From positions 309,895,467 to 309,959,466 of the forward strand of contig OY776111.1 of assembly GCA_963675035.1 (NCBI GenBank): 64,000 nucleotides of DNA, read 5' to 3'. Position 1 is the stretch's first letter. The number at the start of each line of letters is the position of its first letter. Origin of the DNA: Allygus modestus (lineage: Eukaryota; Arthropoda; Insecta; Hemiptera; Cicadellidae). The notes under the pieces were generated by a model. It saw only the letters and a list, made by a program, of their open reading frames with translations, did no database searches and was not told where the DNA came from. Made by a program: the position numbers and the translations under genes. This document shows, in pieces, positions 1 through 10,500 of this stretch.

Positions 1-29
1 TTCCAATTAAGGTCAAGATGGACGTTGGG

Positions 30-190
30 GGGGGCTCCTCCTGATTGGTGCATTAGACAATAGAGCGAAAACAAATTCTTTGGTGGGGGGCTCCTCCTGA
101 TTCGTGCGTTAGACAATAGAGCGAAAACAATATTTTTTTGGGGCGCTCCTCCTGCTCCTTTGTCTCAGGGGGGGGGGGCTCCTCCTGGGT
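30..190. repeat. GC-rich minisatellite (about 56-bp unit)
   Basis: Four to five imperfect tandem copies of a unit that opens with GGGGCTCCTCCTG and continues with a segment containing TTAGACAATAGAGCG. The spacing is about 56 bp and shortens in the last copies. Nothing in it looks coding. It abuts a partial copy of the HINE-like repeat on the right. Confidence 0.8.
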
Positions 191-202
191 CAGAAACCCC
201 CA

Positions 203-632
203 AACACCCCTACTTATGGGAACAGTAGGCGAAAAATTGTTTTTTGTGCAAACAACAACAAACCACAACCAGATTAAGCCATTTACCAAGTTTCGTCAGT
301 TTATGTTCATAAATAAGAGAGATAGAAAAATTTTATTTTCACCAAAAGAATAACATTGGACAACGTACTGTGTTTAGCACTTTCAATATCTCAGTAACTA
401 ATTGACGTACAGCAATGATGAAAATACCAAATTGTTTGTTTTTTTCAAGCTAAATTAAATGGTATGAATTAAAATTTGATTTAAATAAAAGTTACGTGTG
501 AAAACCCCCAAAAACCCCCCTTCGGATAGTGCGATTTGTCTGGATTTCGAACTTGTTCAAATAAATGGTACTTTACACGTTTTTACCAAATTTCTTTAAG
601 ATCGGACTTTTTTTATGAGGGTTATCATGCTT

Positions 633-680
<48 letters not shown>

Positions 681-805
681 TTGAACGAATGGTTTTTTTG
701 GTATCTGAGGACCTCAAAACGAAAAGTTATAATTGTCTCGGGCTTATGTCTTAGCATGAGACCTACGGTAATAGCTTCTTCCCTATAGGAAAAATTCGTT
801 AATAC
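203..805 (+). repeat. HINE-like repeat, 5'-truncated copy
   Basis: Matches the interior and 3' end of the complete copies at 45819-46838 and 61570-62475: the 'ACGTACTGTGTTTAGCAC' block near 365, a C-rich block near 508, a TA microsatellite at about 636-676, and a terminal hairpin followed by a degenerate TTCGTTAA end. The first 200 bp of the full element are missing or replaced by the minisatellite. Confidence 0.75.
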
Positions 806-1493
806 CTTTTTCCCTTAAGATACAAATTTGGGAACTTTTATGAAACTTTTTTATATTTTCCCCACAGCCACATAACTTGTTAATAACTCAAAATACTAAA
901 TTATTTGTATTTGTTAAGCTCTATAAAATTATTAAAACTTAGATTGTTTGTTTTTAAACTGTTGAAGTAAAAAATGGAAAAAATGGTTCTTGAACAATTT
1001 TAAATTCCCACAAAACCCCCTTTCCATGGTCCCATCTTTCTGGTTTTTTTCAAGTTAAGAATGTATCCTTACACTTTTTTGCCAAATTTAATTGAAAGTT
1101 CATTGACACATCATATTTAGGGGATACAACACCACCCTAAAACCCCCTTTTGGGTAATGTGATCCGCCTGGTTTTCGAACTCGATCAAACAAATGGTATA
1201 CTTAACATAACAGTGCCAAACTTCATTAAAATTGAACCTTTATTACGATGTTATCATGTTAACGGTCATCTAAAAACCTGCAAATTCTGTTTCCCATATA
1301 AATACTTGTAAACAATTGGAACAAACAGTGTTTAGTGCAGTTTCATACAACTTTCCGACAAAAATTGTTTTATATCTGGAATCTACAGATAAAAATATAT
1401 CAGTTACCGTAAAAATATGTTTCCAACGGTACCCTATACTGCAACCCACCGAAATATCTTCTTTCCTATAGAGGAAATTCGCTAAAATCAAAT
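806..1493 (+). repeat. HINE-like repeat, second partial copy
   Basis: Shares the interior region 'CAAAATACTAAATT' and the C-rich blocks with the copies at 48.3 and 49.5 kb. It ends in TTTCCTATAGAGGAAA followed by TTCGCTAAAA, a mutated form of the family's 3' hairpin. It lacks the microsatellite and the 5' third. Confidence 0.65.
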
Positions 1494-1547
1494 AGAATTA
1501 ATTTTAATAGTAAATAAGTAAAATAATTCAAAATAAATACAAAACAA

Positions 1548-1553
1548 TTTATT
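1548..1553 (-). promoter_or_regulatory. Poly(A) signal candidate for the 1652-1954 gene
   Basis: TTTATT on the plus strand reads AATAAA on the minus strand, about 100 nt beyond the stop codon of the small secreted-protein gene. Spacing and sequence fit a canonical animal polyadenylation signal, but AT-rich DNA contains many chance matches. Confidence 0.5.
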
Positions 1554-1651
1554 CCTTGAATCGATTTGAAAATTTAAACAATTCTTAACAGTGTAAACAT
1601 GTCATCCAAACGATCACTTGAAATTTCGTACAATCTCTTTGGAGATGCATA

Positions 1652-1954
1652 TCAAAGGAGTACTCCCATCACGGAACATGCGATGAGGAACATAACCGGA
1701 CTGGAGGTGGTCGCAGAGCCGCCTCCGGGTTTCATGGTAGTTGTAGGTTTTCCGCTTTCAATAGGCATATCTTCGTTTTCTGGTACTGCTGGTGCTCCAC
1801 CACTAGCAGCTTCTGCAGTAGTACCTGCACCCGCTGCTGGTTCCTCTTGCAGCAAGTCGTATCGTCCGTCTTCACCGTCTCTCGCCACAGGAGAGCCTAC
1901 ACTCACACAGACTGCCATCAGAAGAACAACAGCACACAGAGTCAGGCTATTCAT
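1652..1954 (-). CDS. Small secreted or GPI-anchored protein, 100 aa, host-like
   Basis: The function is not recognised. The frame encodes a classic N-terminal signal peptide (residues 1 to about 20, hydrophobic core LTLCAVVLLMAVCVSVG), a low-complexity acidic, Ala/Gly/Thr/Pro-rich middle (about 25-80), and a hydrophobic C-terminus (86-100, VMFLIACSVMGVLL) preceded by small residues. This layout is typical of GPI-anchored or mucin-like surface peptides. Base composition is clearly more GC-rich and codon-like than the surrounding repeats. A minus-strand AATAAA lies about 100 nt downstream. No intron is needed. Longer frames on the plus strand across the same DNA lack such protein features and are shadows. 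It is the only good candidate for an ordinary host gene in the window. It could instead be one exon of a longer gene. Confidence 0.6.
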   Translation of the reverse strand: MNSLTLCAVVLLMAVCVSVGSPVARDGEDGRYDLLQEEPAAGAGTTAEAASGGAPAVPENEDMPIESGKPTTTMKPGGGSATTSSPVMFLIACSVMGVLL

Positions 1955-2042
1955 TATGTCGGTTGGGGTAAATTTTATAAAATCAACAGAAAAATTGTCA
2001 AACAGGAAATTTGCAGAACAAAACTTTTTGCTTGTGATTTAG

Positions 2043-3635
2043 TCAAAATCTAAAATTCAACTAATATTACTTAGCAACAGTTTTTAATTATTGTCATTGT
2101 TAGGAAGAAAGATTGTTAGGGTAAACATTACTTCACTTTTGATTAATTCTTTGAACTAAATTAAACTAATTTACCAATCAAATTGTTTTTACTCTTGTAG
2201 TTATAAATAACAAAATTCATTAGGCATACCAGTATATATTTTTTTAAATAATGATTTTAGTGAACTTCTTCGACAGGGAAGTTTCTATTACAGCATACAT
2301 AAGCACAGTCAGACTAAAATATGCTTTCTAAGACTTAGGACATTTTAAAATTTTGTTTTGAGGCTCTCAGACATCTAAAACATCTGTTAACACCATAATT
2401 ATGGGAAAAAAGGTCTGATTTTACCAACTGAACTTGATACACATGTGTAATATATCATTTATTTGAACGAGTTGAACTCAAGAGACATTTATTCTAACAA
2501 AAAGGTATTTTGTACCCCCAAAAAGGGGGTTTGGCTTTTATTTTGTTATGTATCATTTTTAGCGAATTTCCTCTGTAGGGAAGAAGCTATTAATTACCAT
2601 AGTCGGCATCGTAAGATCTAGGCCTTGGAAAGGCCGTATTTAGGACCTCTGAGGCCCCCTAACATAAAAACGAGCATTTATGTAGCTATATGTACATAAG
2701 AAAGTTATGTTGTCTATTTTATAATATAACCTGATTATTTGTAATATTCTAGTCTTTAATAAATTCACAATATACAAATAAATATCAAATTTTAATTTAT
2801 TATCAAAACTTTACAAACTCACAAAATACAAATTTTGTTTTTAATTTTCCTTAAAAGATTTATTATGGTCTAAGCTTTCTTAAGCCTATATCCAATAATC
2901 TAATAAAAATATACAATAAAAAACATTATGACTTTATAACTAGTTAAAATAACAACACAAATTAAAAAAATAAAATAAGTACTCACGTAATTGGTTTACC
3001 ACAAACATCAATGTACAAATATAATTAAAAACAAACAAAACTCGTATATATGAAAGAAAAAGTTTATCAACATACTGCTGCATAGACTTTATTAAATACT
3101 ATTTCATGCAGTATGGATAGTAAAAACTCCTTCTTTCTGCATTTCTTAACACAACATGAACTGACAGGTTGTCTTGTTAACTGTCAAATCATTAATTGTT
3201 CAAGTCATTAACTGTTCAAAGTCAAGGCAACGTAGAGTATAACCGGTAGATTAGACACGGTAGATTAAACACGGTATTCTTAATCTATGGTATAATTTTC
3301 TATACTCAGGATGATAAAGCTTTCAATCTGGTTTAATGCTAACACTTAGATGTAACTTTGTACATGTTTAAACTTTAAAAAATCTTCTTTTTGTGGATGC
3401 ATCTGATGATATCACACACACACAAATATTCTCAAAGAGATTTTAATATTTGGAAATGTAGTAAAAAGTCAGTTATATTGTAGACATTTGTACATATTTT
3501 TTTCAAGTTAAGTTTACATGATGATCACTCAACATGTATGGTAATTAACCGACGCCGTAGCTGTACAGCTTATCACTTTGATTCCGTATCAGGTTTAAAT
3601 AAATCTTCAGCTCTCAACATTGTAAAAATCTCAAT
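2043..3635. other. AT-rich stretch without a recognisable gene
   Basis: I see no coding region. It contains one HINE-like fragment (2558-2665), a short palindromic C/G run near 2515-2531 and a short CA run near 3413. Otherwise it is AT-rich unique-looking sequence. Confidence 0.6.
2558..2665 (-). repeat. HINE-like repeat, 3'-end fragment
   Basis: Begins with TTTTTAGCGAATTTCC, a degraded form of the terminal hairpin, and the following 'GAAGAAGCTATTA' and 'AGTCGGCATCG' blocks. Only the end of the element in minus orientation is present, diverged from the younger copies. Confidence 0.65.
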
Positions 3636-4903
3636 ATGTCAGAAAATAGTTTACTGGAAATCAAATGCCCTCAGCAGTTTAATGATTTTGAATGTGGGTT
3701 GAATGTCATCGTCAATGATAAGCTCACACTTAACTGTTATTGATTCCTAGACGTAAAGAATCATTTTTTGACTGGTAACATGCATGCCTTACCGATGTAA
3801 ATCAGCCTGTTTCCACCCTTCCTACACCCAACCCTCCCAACCCACCCATCCCACCACACAAGCTCCCCACAAAATAACTCACAACAAAATAATGTTCCCA
3901 ATCCAACAGACAATAACAATGTTACATATAAGGTGAGACCAGTAAAAATAGTTAAGTGCAGTGGCTCAATTGACAAATGGCAAGTGGCCAAAGAAAAACA
4001 ATCATCCAGCCATAAGCAAAGACAAACAAAACTAACTGACAACTATTTGGTTAAGTGCTCTAATAAGTATTCTGTTCTTGCCGATGTAATCAGTGAGAAT
4101 AATGATTCTTACGTATACAATATGTTGGGTGTCTGGCGGGCTGCCAAAATGAATCCAAAAAAGGTTAAAAGTCCAGCTAAGGTGTGTGAACAACAGTCCA
4201 TGAACTCACGTACGGATCGGAAAGCAGAACATTTGAAGTATAGGGATGATGTAGTTTTAAGTTTAGCCACTGAGGGTGACCAACAAAATGATAACTTGTG
4301 TTATGAGCTGCTTAACGGCTTTGACAATCCTTGTAATGAGCGACCTCTAACTGAATGCTTAGTGATTGGGGACTCCTTGCTCCGATACCCGGACAAACAG
4401 AGTTCAGAATCTGGTGCTGTAATTGACATGAATCCTGGTGCTAAGATTAGCTATATCAAACAGAAATTGTTATCTTATGAAAATAAGCAACTTAAGGTTA
4501 TTTATATCAATGTAGGGACAAATGATATACCCTTTGGATATAACGGAGGAGCGGGTTACAATGGTGGACATGGCAAAAGAGCTATTCTTGATTTAATGGC
4601 AGACCTATTGTACAGTAGTAGAACTAAATTCCCAAATTGTAAAGTGTTTCTCAATAGCGTTCAAATAAGAAGAGATGTTAAACGTAAATCTCTTTGCCAA
4701 CTAAATGAACAGATAAAACTGATGTGTTTTAACTTTGGGGTGCAGTATATTGATGTTAATGATTGCTTAAGATGGACCTTGTTATAAATGGGAAACATTT
4801 TAATATAGAGGGTAATTATCTCTTAGGATACCTTATGCATCTGGGAGAATTGGTCAGATCCATGAGCCATATTCCCTTCTTAATATTTCGGGAAACGAAT
4901 TGA
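3636..4903 (+). pseudogene. Broken Ulp1-like plus SGNH-esterase-like protein (retrotransposon ORF1-type?)
   Basis: Three pieces read in order. A short frame at 3636-3743 contains PQQFNDFECG, which resembles the Gln and Cys-Gly region of C48/Ulp1-type cysteine proteases. A Pro-rich linker follows (about 3810-3880). The main frame (3933-4787) carries an SGNH/GDSL-type hydrolase core: ECLVIGDSLLRY near 4360, YINVGTNDI near 4503, and a later helix-strand block. The last catalytic region, with a KHFN motif, lies beyond the stop at 4787 in another frame and ends near 4903, so a frameshift separates it. In the known families, SGNH domains occur in ORF1 of some non-LTR retrotransposons and in arthropod repeat-encoded proteins. 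No reverse transcriptase follows here. The esterase assignment is fairly good; the protease part rests on a short motif. Confidence 0.5.
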
Positions 4904-5394
4904 GCACTTGCCTTCAGCCCCCAACATAGGTTACGCAAAGGATGGTATAGCAGTTTAATTTCCTACAGCTGATAAAAATAATCCAATGTGTTCTACCAGT
5001 AGATGTGAAAAGCCGGTCGTGCGTCCAAAAGTTAGAAGGGCGAGTACGAAGGGCGAGTCACGTGACTGGATTAAATTCGCTAACCTAACTGAAGCGGTGT
5101 TTTGCCACTAAAAATAATCTCAAACTAACTTCAGCCTTGTTTTATTTTCTAAACGAGCGTTTTCACCCCCTCATTAACAACAAAAGCTTGATATTAAATA
5201 AATAAATGCAAAAGTGATATTTCGTTTAAAAATTTCGTTTAAAATACAATTGGTGTGGTATGAATCAATAAACAACAGCTGACTCACCAAGTCTGTCTGT
5301 CTGCGGGCTTTTATCTTCGCGTCAAGCTCCGCCTGTGTGAAAGATCACTAGTTTATCTCTTGATCTTAATTGGTTTATAAAGATGCCATTTCCT
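4904..5394. other. No recognisable feature
   Basis: AT-rich sequence between the broken SGNH gene and the start of arm repeat P. I see no coding frame with protein-like features and no clear repeat. Confidence 0.5.
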
Positions 5395-6057
5395 TTTTAG
5401 CCCAGGCAATGCAGGTAAAAAACGAGCAAATGTAGGAAGAAATTTGTAACAGGCTGACACCTATACCAGTCTATAGTACCCACCTAGAGGTACAAAAACC
5501 CAGAAGTCCCCTAAATTCCCCCGGTGCTTATCTCGTAGCCCCCCTTTAAACCCCCCTAGCCCCCCTTCCTGCAAGAATTTACAAAAACACTCATATCTCC
5601 ATTAATATTTATTCTAGCTTAATATTTTTTTTTGTTTGATTGGCCAAATAATAATCTACAAAAAAGTCATTAAAATAGCTCAGACCAACGGTTCAATAGA
5701 TATTCACATTATAATAATAAATATTTGACAATTTTAAAATACTTTTTAACATTATTCTTATCTAAAATACAAATACGCAATTTTTCCAGAAAATACTAGG
5801 AACAAAGGTTGTAGTAAATTATATTCCTCGAAGAACACATTATTTCAACAATGGCAACGTAACTTAAGAGGCTCAAACACAGCGCGTGCTCTTTGGGCCA
5901 ATACGCCACAGCGGTGGCGGAAGCAATTTATTCGCCACTCACGTTTTAAGGCTGATATCACAAGCAATAATCAAGTAACCTGTATTGATATTTTAAAAAG
6001 ACTATGTTATTTAAAATATTATTTAACAATTTGTTATGTCGAACATGGGTAATGGTT
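5395..6057 (+). repeat. Arm repeat P, left half, interrupted by the Polinton
   Basis: Collinear with 53836-54513 and, in reverse, with 63018-63690. Shared landmarks are AGCCCAGGCAATG at its start, GTACCCACCTAGAGGTAC, the C-rich run near 5540, and GAACATGGGTAATGGTT at its end. The match resumes immediately on the other side of the Polinton at 18113, so the Polinton landed in a pre-existing copy of this repeat. Confidence 0.85.
6052..6057 (+). repeat. Polinton target-site duplication, left (ATGGTT)
   Basis: ATGGTT directly precedes the first terminal base of the Polinton (AGTAGTGG). The same hexamer directly follows the other terminus at 18113-18118. Six-bp duplications are the rule for Polintons. 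The related uninterrupted copies at 54508-54513 and 63018-63023 (complement) hold the hexamer once. Confidence 0.95.
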
Positions 6058-6731
6058 AGTAGTGGAGAAACCACAAAGAGGCATCACTTCCGGCGCTTTT
6101 TTCCCATGTTATTCTTATGGGGATCAGTTTTTGGACCGACGCCCGATCCTACCCTACACAAATTTTCTTTTTGGCCCCTGCCTTATTTTCCCCCATTTAA
6201 AATTTGCATTAATTTTAATACATCCTTTGCAGAAATCCACGAGTTCAAAAATAACTCCACACTAAATAAACAACACATGTAAACAACTTAGAAGTTATTG
6301 TGTAGTAGTGGGTAAACAGCAAAGAGGCATCACTTCCGGCGCTTTTTCCCCATGTTATTCTTATGGGGAGCTGTTTTTGCGCCAACGCCAGCTCCCGCCC
6401 TACACAAGTTTCCTTGTTAGCCTATACTATTGTCCAACCCTTGCCTATATTAAATATATTGTCCCCATCCCCATCCCTCCTCTATATTTTTTAAAATTAA
6501 TTTTCAAATTCTAAAAAACTATCTTTGGTGTTTACTGTCCGATTTGTTTAAAATTTAGATATGTTATTGTTGTAGGCAAGTGTTTTAATAAATTTCACTT
6601 ACATTTCCCAAATTCACTATAACGGTCAAATTAAAAATTTTGAAAAATACTGCCGCCAACTGAAATTTGTGTTTTAATCCAAACTATTTAAAATTCATTT
6701 TAATACATCCTTTGCAGAAATCCACGAGTTC
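6058..6731 (+). repeat. Polinton left terminal inverted repeat (674 bp)
   Basis: Pairs base for base with 17442-18112 with a few differences. It has an internal structure: the terminal motif AGTAGTGG followed by GAGGCATCACTTCCGGCGC occurs at 6058 and again at 6304. A block containing TTTGCAGAAATCCACGAG (the complement of the integrase 3' end) occurs near 6225 and again near 6711; the second copy runs on to about 6781, just past the paired part. CCATGTTATTCTTATGG is at 6104-6120 and again at 6350-6366. Small frames in this repeat are not convincing genes. Confidence 0.9.
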
Positions 6732-6907
6732 AAAAATAACTCCACACTAAATAAACAACACATGTAAACAACTTAGAAGTGCACTCGGTTATCGCCACTA
6801 GCGCAACAATCAACCTTGAAGGAGATTCTGCAAGATCGGCACCAAGGACACAGCGACCGATGCATAGTAACCGATGTGTAATTTTACAAATTGTGTGAAT
6901 TGTCGGC
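6732..6907 (+). promoter_or_regulatory. Polinton polymerase upstream region, relatively GC-rich
   Basis: After the remnant of the duplicated terminal block (to about 6781), roughly 125 bp of distinctly more GC-rich sequence precede the TATA box of the PolB promoter. I see no coding frame. It is the likely upstream promoter region, judged by position only. Confidence 0.45.
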
Positions 6908-6945
6908 TATATAAAGAGCTGTTGCAGGCCAGGGTCCTCACTTCA
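6908..6945 (+). promoter_or_regulatory. TATA + initiator core promoter of Polinton PolB
   Basis: TATATAAAG at 6908-6916 is followed by TCACTT at 6938-6943, which puts A6940 32 nt after the first T of the box. This is the spacing of an arthropod RNA polymerase II TATA/initiator promoter. The leader to the PolB start codon at 7539 would be about 600 nt and would contain the tandem array at 6992-7395. The ATPase gene at 58360 has the same box and a TCACTG initiator. Confidence 0.7.
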
Positions 6946-6991
6946 TATCCTACAGCCCCAGCATCAACAAGACCTGTTGCAGATTTTAACT

Positions 6992-7395
6992 TAAAATTCA
7001 GTGGTTAGAATAATTTCGGCTAAAATATGATTTTTTTACTCTGGACTTAGAAAAATTTAGTGGTTAGAATAATTTCGGTGAAAATATGTTTTTTTACTCT
7101 GGACTTAGAAAAATTTAGTGATTAAAATAATTTCGGCTAAAATATGTTTTTTTTACTCTGGACTTAGAAAAATTTAGTGATTAAAATAATTTCGGCTAAA
7201 ATATGCTTTTTTACTCTGGACTTAGAAAAATTTAGTGATTAAAATAATTTCGGCTAAAATATGTTTTTTTACTCTGGACTTAGAAAAATTTAGTGATTAA
7301 AATAATTTCGGCTAAAATATGCTTTTTTACTCTGGACTTAGAAAAATTTAGTGGTTAAAATAATTTCGTCTAAAATATGATTTTTTTACTCTGGA
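6992..7395 (+). repeat. Seven-copy 58-60-bp tandem array in the PolB leader
   Basis: Seven near-identical units, each with TAATTTCGGCTAAAATATG, a run of T, and ACTCTGGACTTAG. The last copy is cut at CTCTGGA. Every unit carries an ATG that opens only a few codons. Every unit but the last ends in a pyrimidine tract and TTAG, which looks like a 3' splice site. There are no spacer sequences, so it is not a CRISPR array. It lies between the putative transcription start and the PolB start codon. Confidence 0.9.
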
Positions 7396-7538
7396 GGTTT
7401 GTAGGTGCTTTATACAATTATCTAAAAAGTAGTTTCTCAGATTTTTGATAAAGGGCTTAGTTTTTATAAAAATTTTGAATTTGTGTTTTTTTTTTAAATC
7501 TTCATATTTTGAATTTTGATCGTATTTAAATTTTTAAA

Positions 7539-10500
7539 ATGGTAATTTTTGTTTATAAAAAGCAGAGCATGACATCTCTACAGTCATTTCAACACAAAAT
7601 GTTGACCTGTGCAGTCTGTTTTATGTCTTACTCCAACAGAAGCAATTTATTACGCCATTATCGACTTGTTCACAAAGTTATTCCTAAAATTTGTAAAAAA
7701 TGCCATCAAATATTTGATAATAACAATCATTTTAAAATGCATATGCTAGAGAACCACTATACTTGTGATGTGTGTAAGAAGGTTGTTAAATGTCAAAAGA
7801 AACGCCACTACCTACGATGTGACAAACAACCTTACAAGTTGTATATTTTTAACGGTGAATCAGCGGAAGTATTAGACACTCTCCAATCTTGTCCTCTACC
7901 CATCAAATGGATTCTTATTAGGAGAGTAAAATTCATCAAACACTCAGTGGACAATAATGGTGATTTAATCATTGACAAAGAATGTATTGCTGATTTTCGA
8001 AGTTTAACTAATTTATCAATTGAGAAAGCACAGCGAGAGACTCAAATTGAAAATTCACTTTTAAAAATCGATACCTCCATGCACAAGTATCAAGCTCAAG
8101 GCAGTGGATGGATATATGACCGCACCAAATACTGGCAGTTGCATGTTTACAAATATAAGCCCCTAACTCCCAAATCATACATTCCCACGCCAGAAAATAT
8201 AAAATCAAAACATGCTGTTTTAAATATTAAAAACACCGATAATAAATGTTTCACCTGGAGTGTTTTAGCAAGCCTAAGACCAAGGAATAGTAAAGAAAAT
8301 GCAAATCGAGTAGTTCACTACGAACCCTATGAGGGCCAGTTGAATATGACAAACATAAAATATCCAGTAAAAATATCCGACATTGATAAATTTGAAAAAC
8401 AAAACAACATAAGTGTTAACGTATATGGAATTGAAGGAAAAACAATATATCCACTGAGAATAACTAAACTAAATAGCAATACTCACGTCAACTTGCTTCT
8501 TCTACAAGAAGCTCGGAAATCACATTACTGTTTAATTCGTGATTTTGACAAGTTAATGTTGCGGTCTACAAAAGATGACCATAATAAATATTTTTGCAAG
8601 TTCTGTTTGCAACATTTTGGCACCAAAGATATATTGGAACGTCACACAACATATTGTAAAACCTTTGATGCCCAAAGAGTACAAATGTCTAAAAAAGATA
8701 CACTACAATTTACGAATTACAAATATCAACTTAAAGCTCCCTTTGTGATTTATGCAGATTTCGAATGTTTTATAAACTGCGGCAAACACACTCCTTCTGG
8801 ATTTGCTTATGTTGTGGTGAGAGACTCTAAAATTATTTACGAAGAGTTGTACAGCGGTGAAAATGTAATGGATGTATTTTTCGAAAAGTTATTTAAAACT
8901 TATGACTTTATTAAAAGTCAGATGGAAGTATATGTTCCCCTTGTAATGACTGCAGAGCAAGAGGCATCCTTCAAAAACTCTACACGCTGCCACATATGCC
9001 AACAGCTGTTACTGGGTGATAAAGTGCGCGACCATTGCCATCTAACAGGCAAATTCCGAGGACCCTCCCACAACGCTTGCAATTTAAACTATAAAGTAAC
9101 CAAGAAAATTCCAATATTCTTCCACAACCTTAAAAACTATGATGGTCATTTAATAATGCAACACTTGGGAAAACTCAATCGCAAATTGAATTGCATAGCC
9201 AAAGACATGGAAAAATATATATCGTTCTCTGTTGATGATTTGGTATTTTTGGATTCCTACAACTTTCTGTCTCTTCCCTTAAGCAAATTAGCTTCCAATT
9301 TAAATACATTTAGATTTATAGACAATCCACTACTACAACGCAAGGGCGAATTTCCATACGAATACATGACAGGACCAGAAAAGTTTTTAGAGACCCTACC
9401 ACCCATAGAGGCATTTTACAGCAGCCTAACTAAAGAATGTATATCTCCTGCACAATATGAACATGCTAAAAACGTATGGAATCATTTTAATATAAAGAAT
9501 TTAAAAGAATATCACGATTTATACCTTAAAACAGATGTGTTGTTATTGGCTGATGTGTTTGAGACATTTAGGGACTTGAGTTTAAAGGATTATAAACTCG
9601 ACCCCGTCCACAAGTACTCATTGCCTGGGCTATCATGGGAGGCGTGCCTTAGAATGACTGGCATAAAATTACAGTTATTTAGTGACATTGACATGCATTT
9701 GTTTATAGAACACGCCATTAGAGGTGGTGTAAGCATGATTTCCACGCGCTATGCTAAAGCCAACAATAAGTACATGGGCGAACATTATGACCCAAATCAA
9801 GAAAGCACCTATCTTGTATACTTAGACTGCAACTCGCTATACTCTACAGCAATGTGCGAGTCGTTGCCCGTTGATGGCTTTAGATGGACAAACGAGAAAG
9901 ATTATAAAGCCAATAAAAATGAAAACTTTGGATTTATTTTGGAAGTTGATTTAAAATACGATAAAAGTTTACACGATTTGCACAACGACTACCCGCTCGC
10001 ACCAGAAAAAATGAATGGAAAATTAATACCAAATTTAAATGACAAAACCAAATATATTCTACATTATAAAGCACTAAAAAAATACGAAGAATTGGGTTTG
10101 GTAGTTACAAAATACCACAGAATCTTAAAATTCAGACAATCAAAATGGCTCGCGCCCTATATTAATTTTAATATTGAAAAGCGACAAAAAGCTGAACATG
10201 ATTTTGAAAAAGACTTTTACAAACTGTTAAATAACAGTCTCTTTGGTCGAACAATTATGAACCAACGCAAGTTTCGTGATATACATCTTGTAGACGAGTC
10301 TATGTTAACAAAGTATGTTACAAAGCCAAGATTTGACTGCAGCAAAAAGTTCGATAACAACTTGCATGCTGTGCATTTAAATAAATTAATTGTAAAGTTT
10401 GATAAACCAATATATTTAGGAATGACCATTTTGGATATCAGCAAAGTAATCATGTATGATTTCCACTATAATTATATGTCAAAATTTAAGAATAAAAAGT

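Noticed and set aside
1599..2042. 147-codon plus-strand frame over the secreted-protein gene
   Set aside because: The minus strand has signal peptide and C-terminal anchor features in a complete frame; the plus-strand frame has none and runs into AT-rich DNA.
6062..6514. Small frames in the Polinton terminal repeat (mirrored at 17656-18162)
   Set aside because: They exist only because the terminal repeat has few stops. They show no protein features, occur as inverted mirror copies, and the nested repeat explains their similarity.
6992..7395. CRISPR-like direct repeat array
   Set aside because: The units are contiguous without unique spacers, and the context is eukaryotic.
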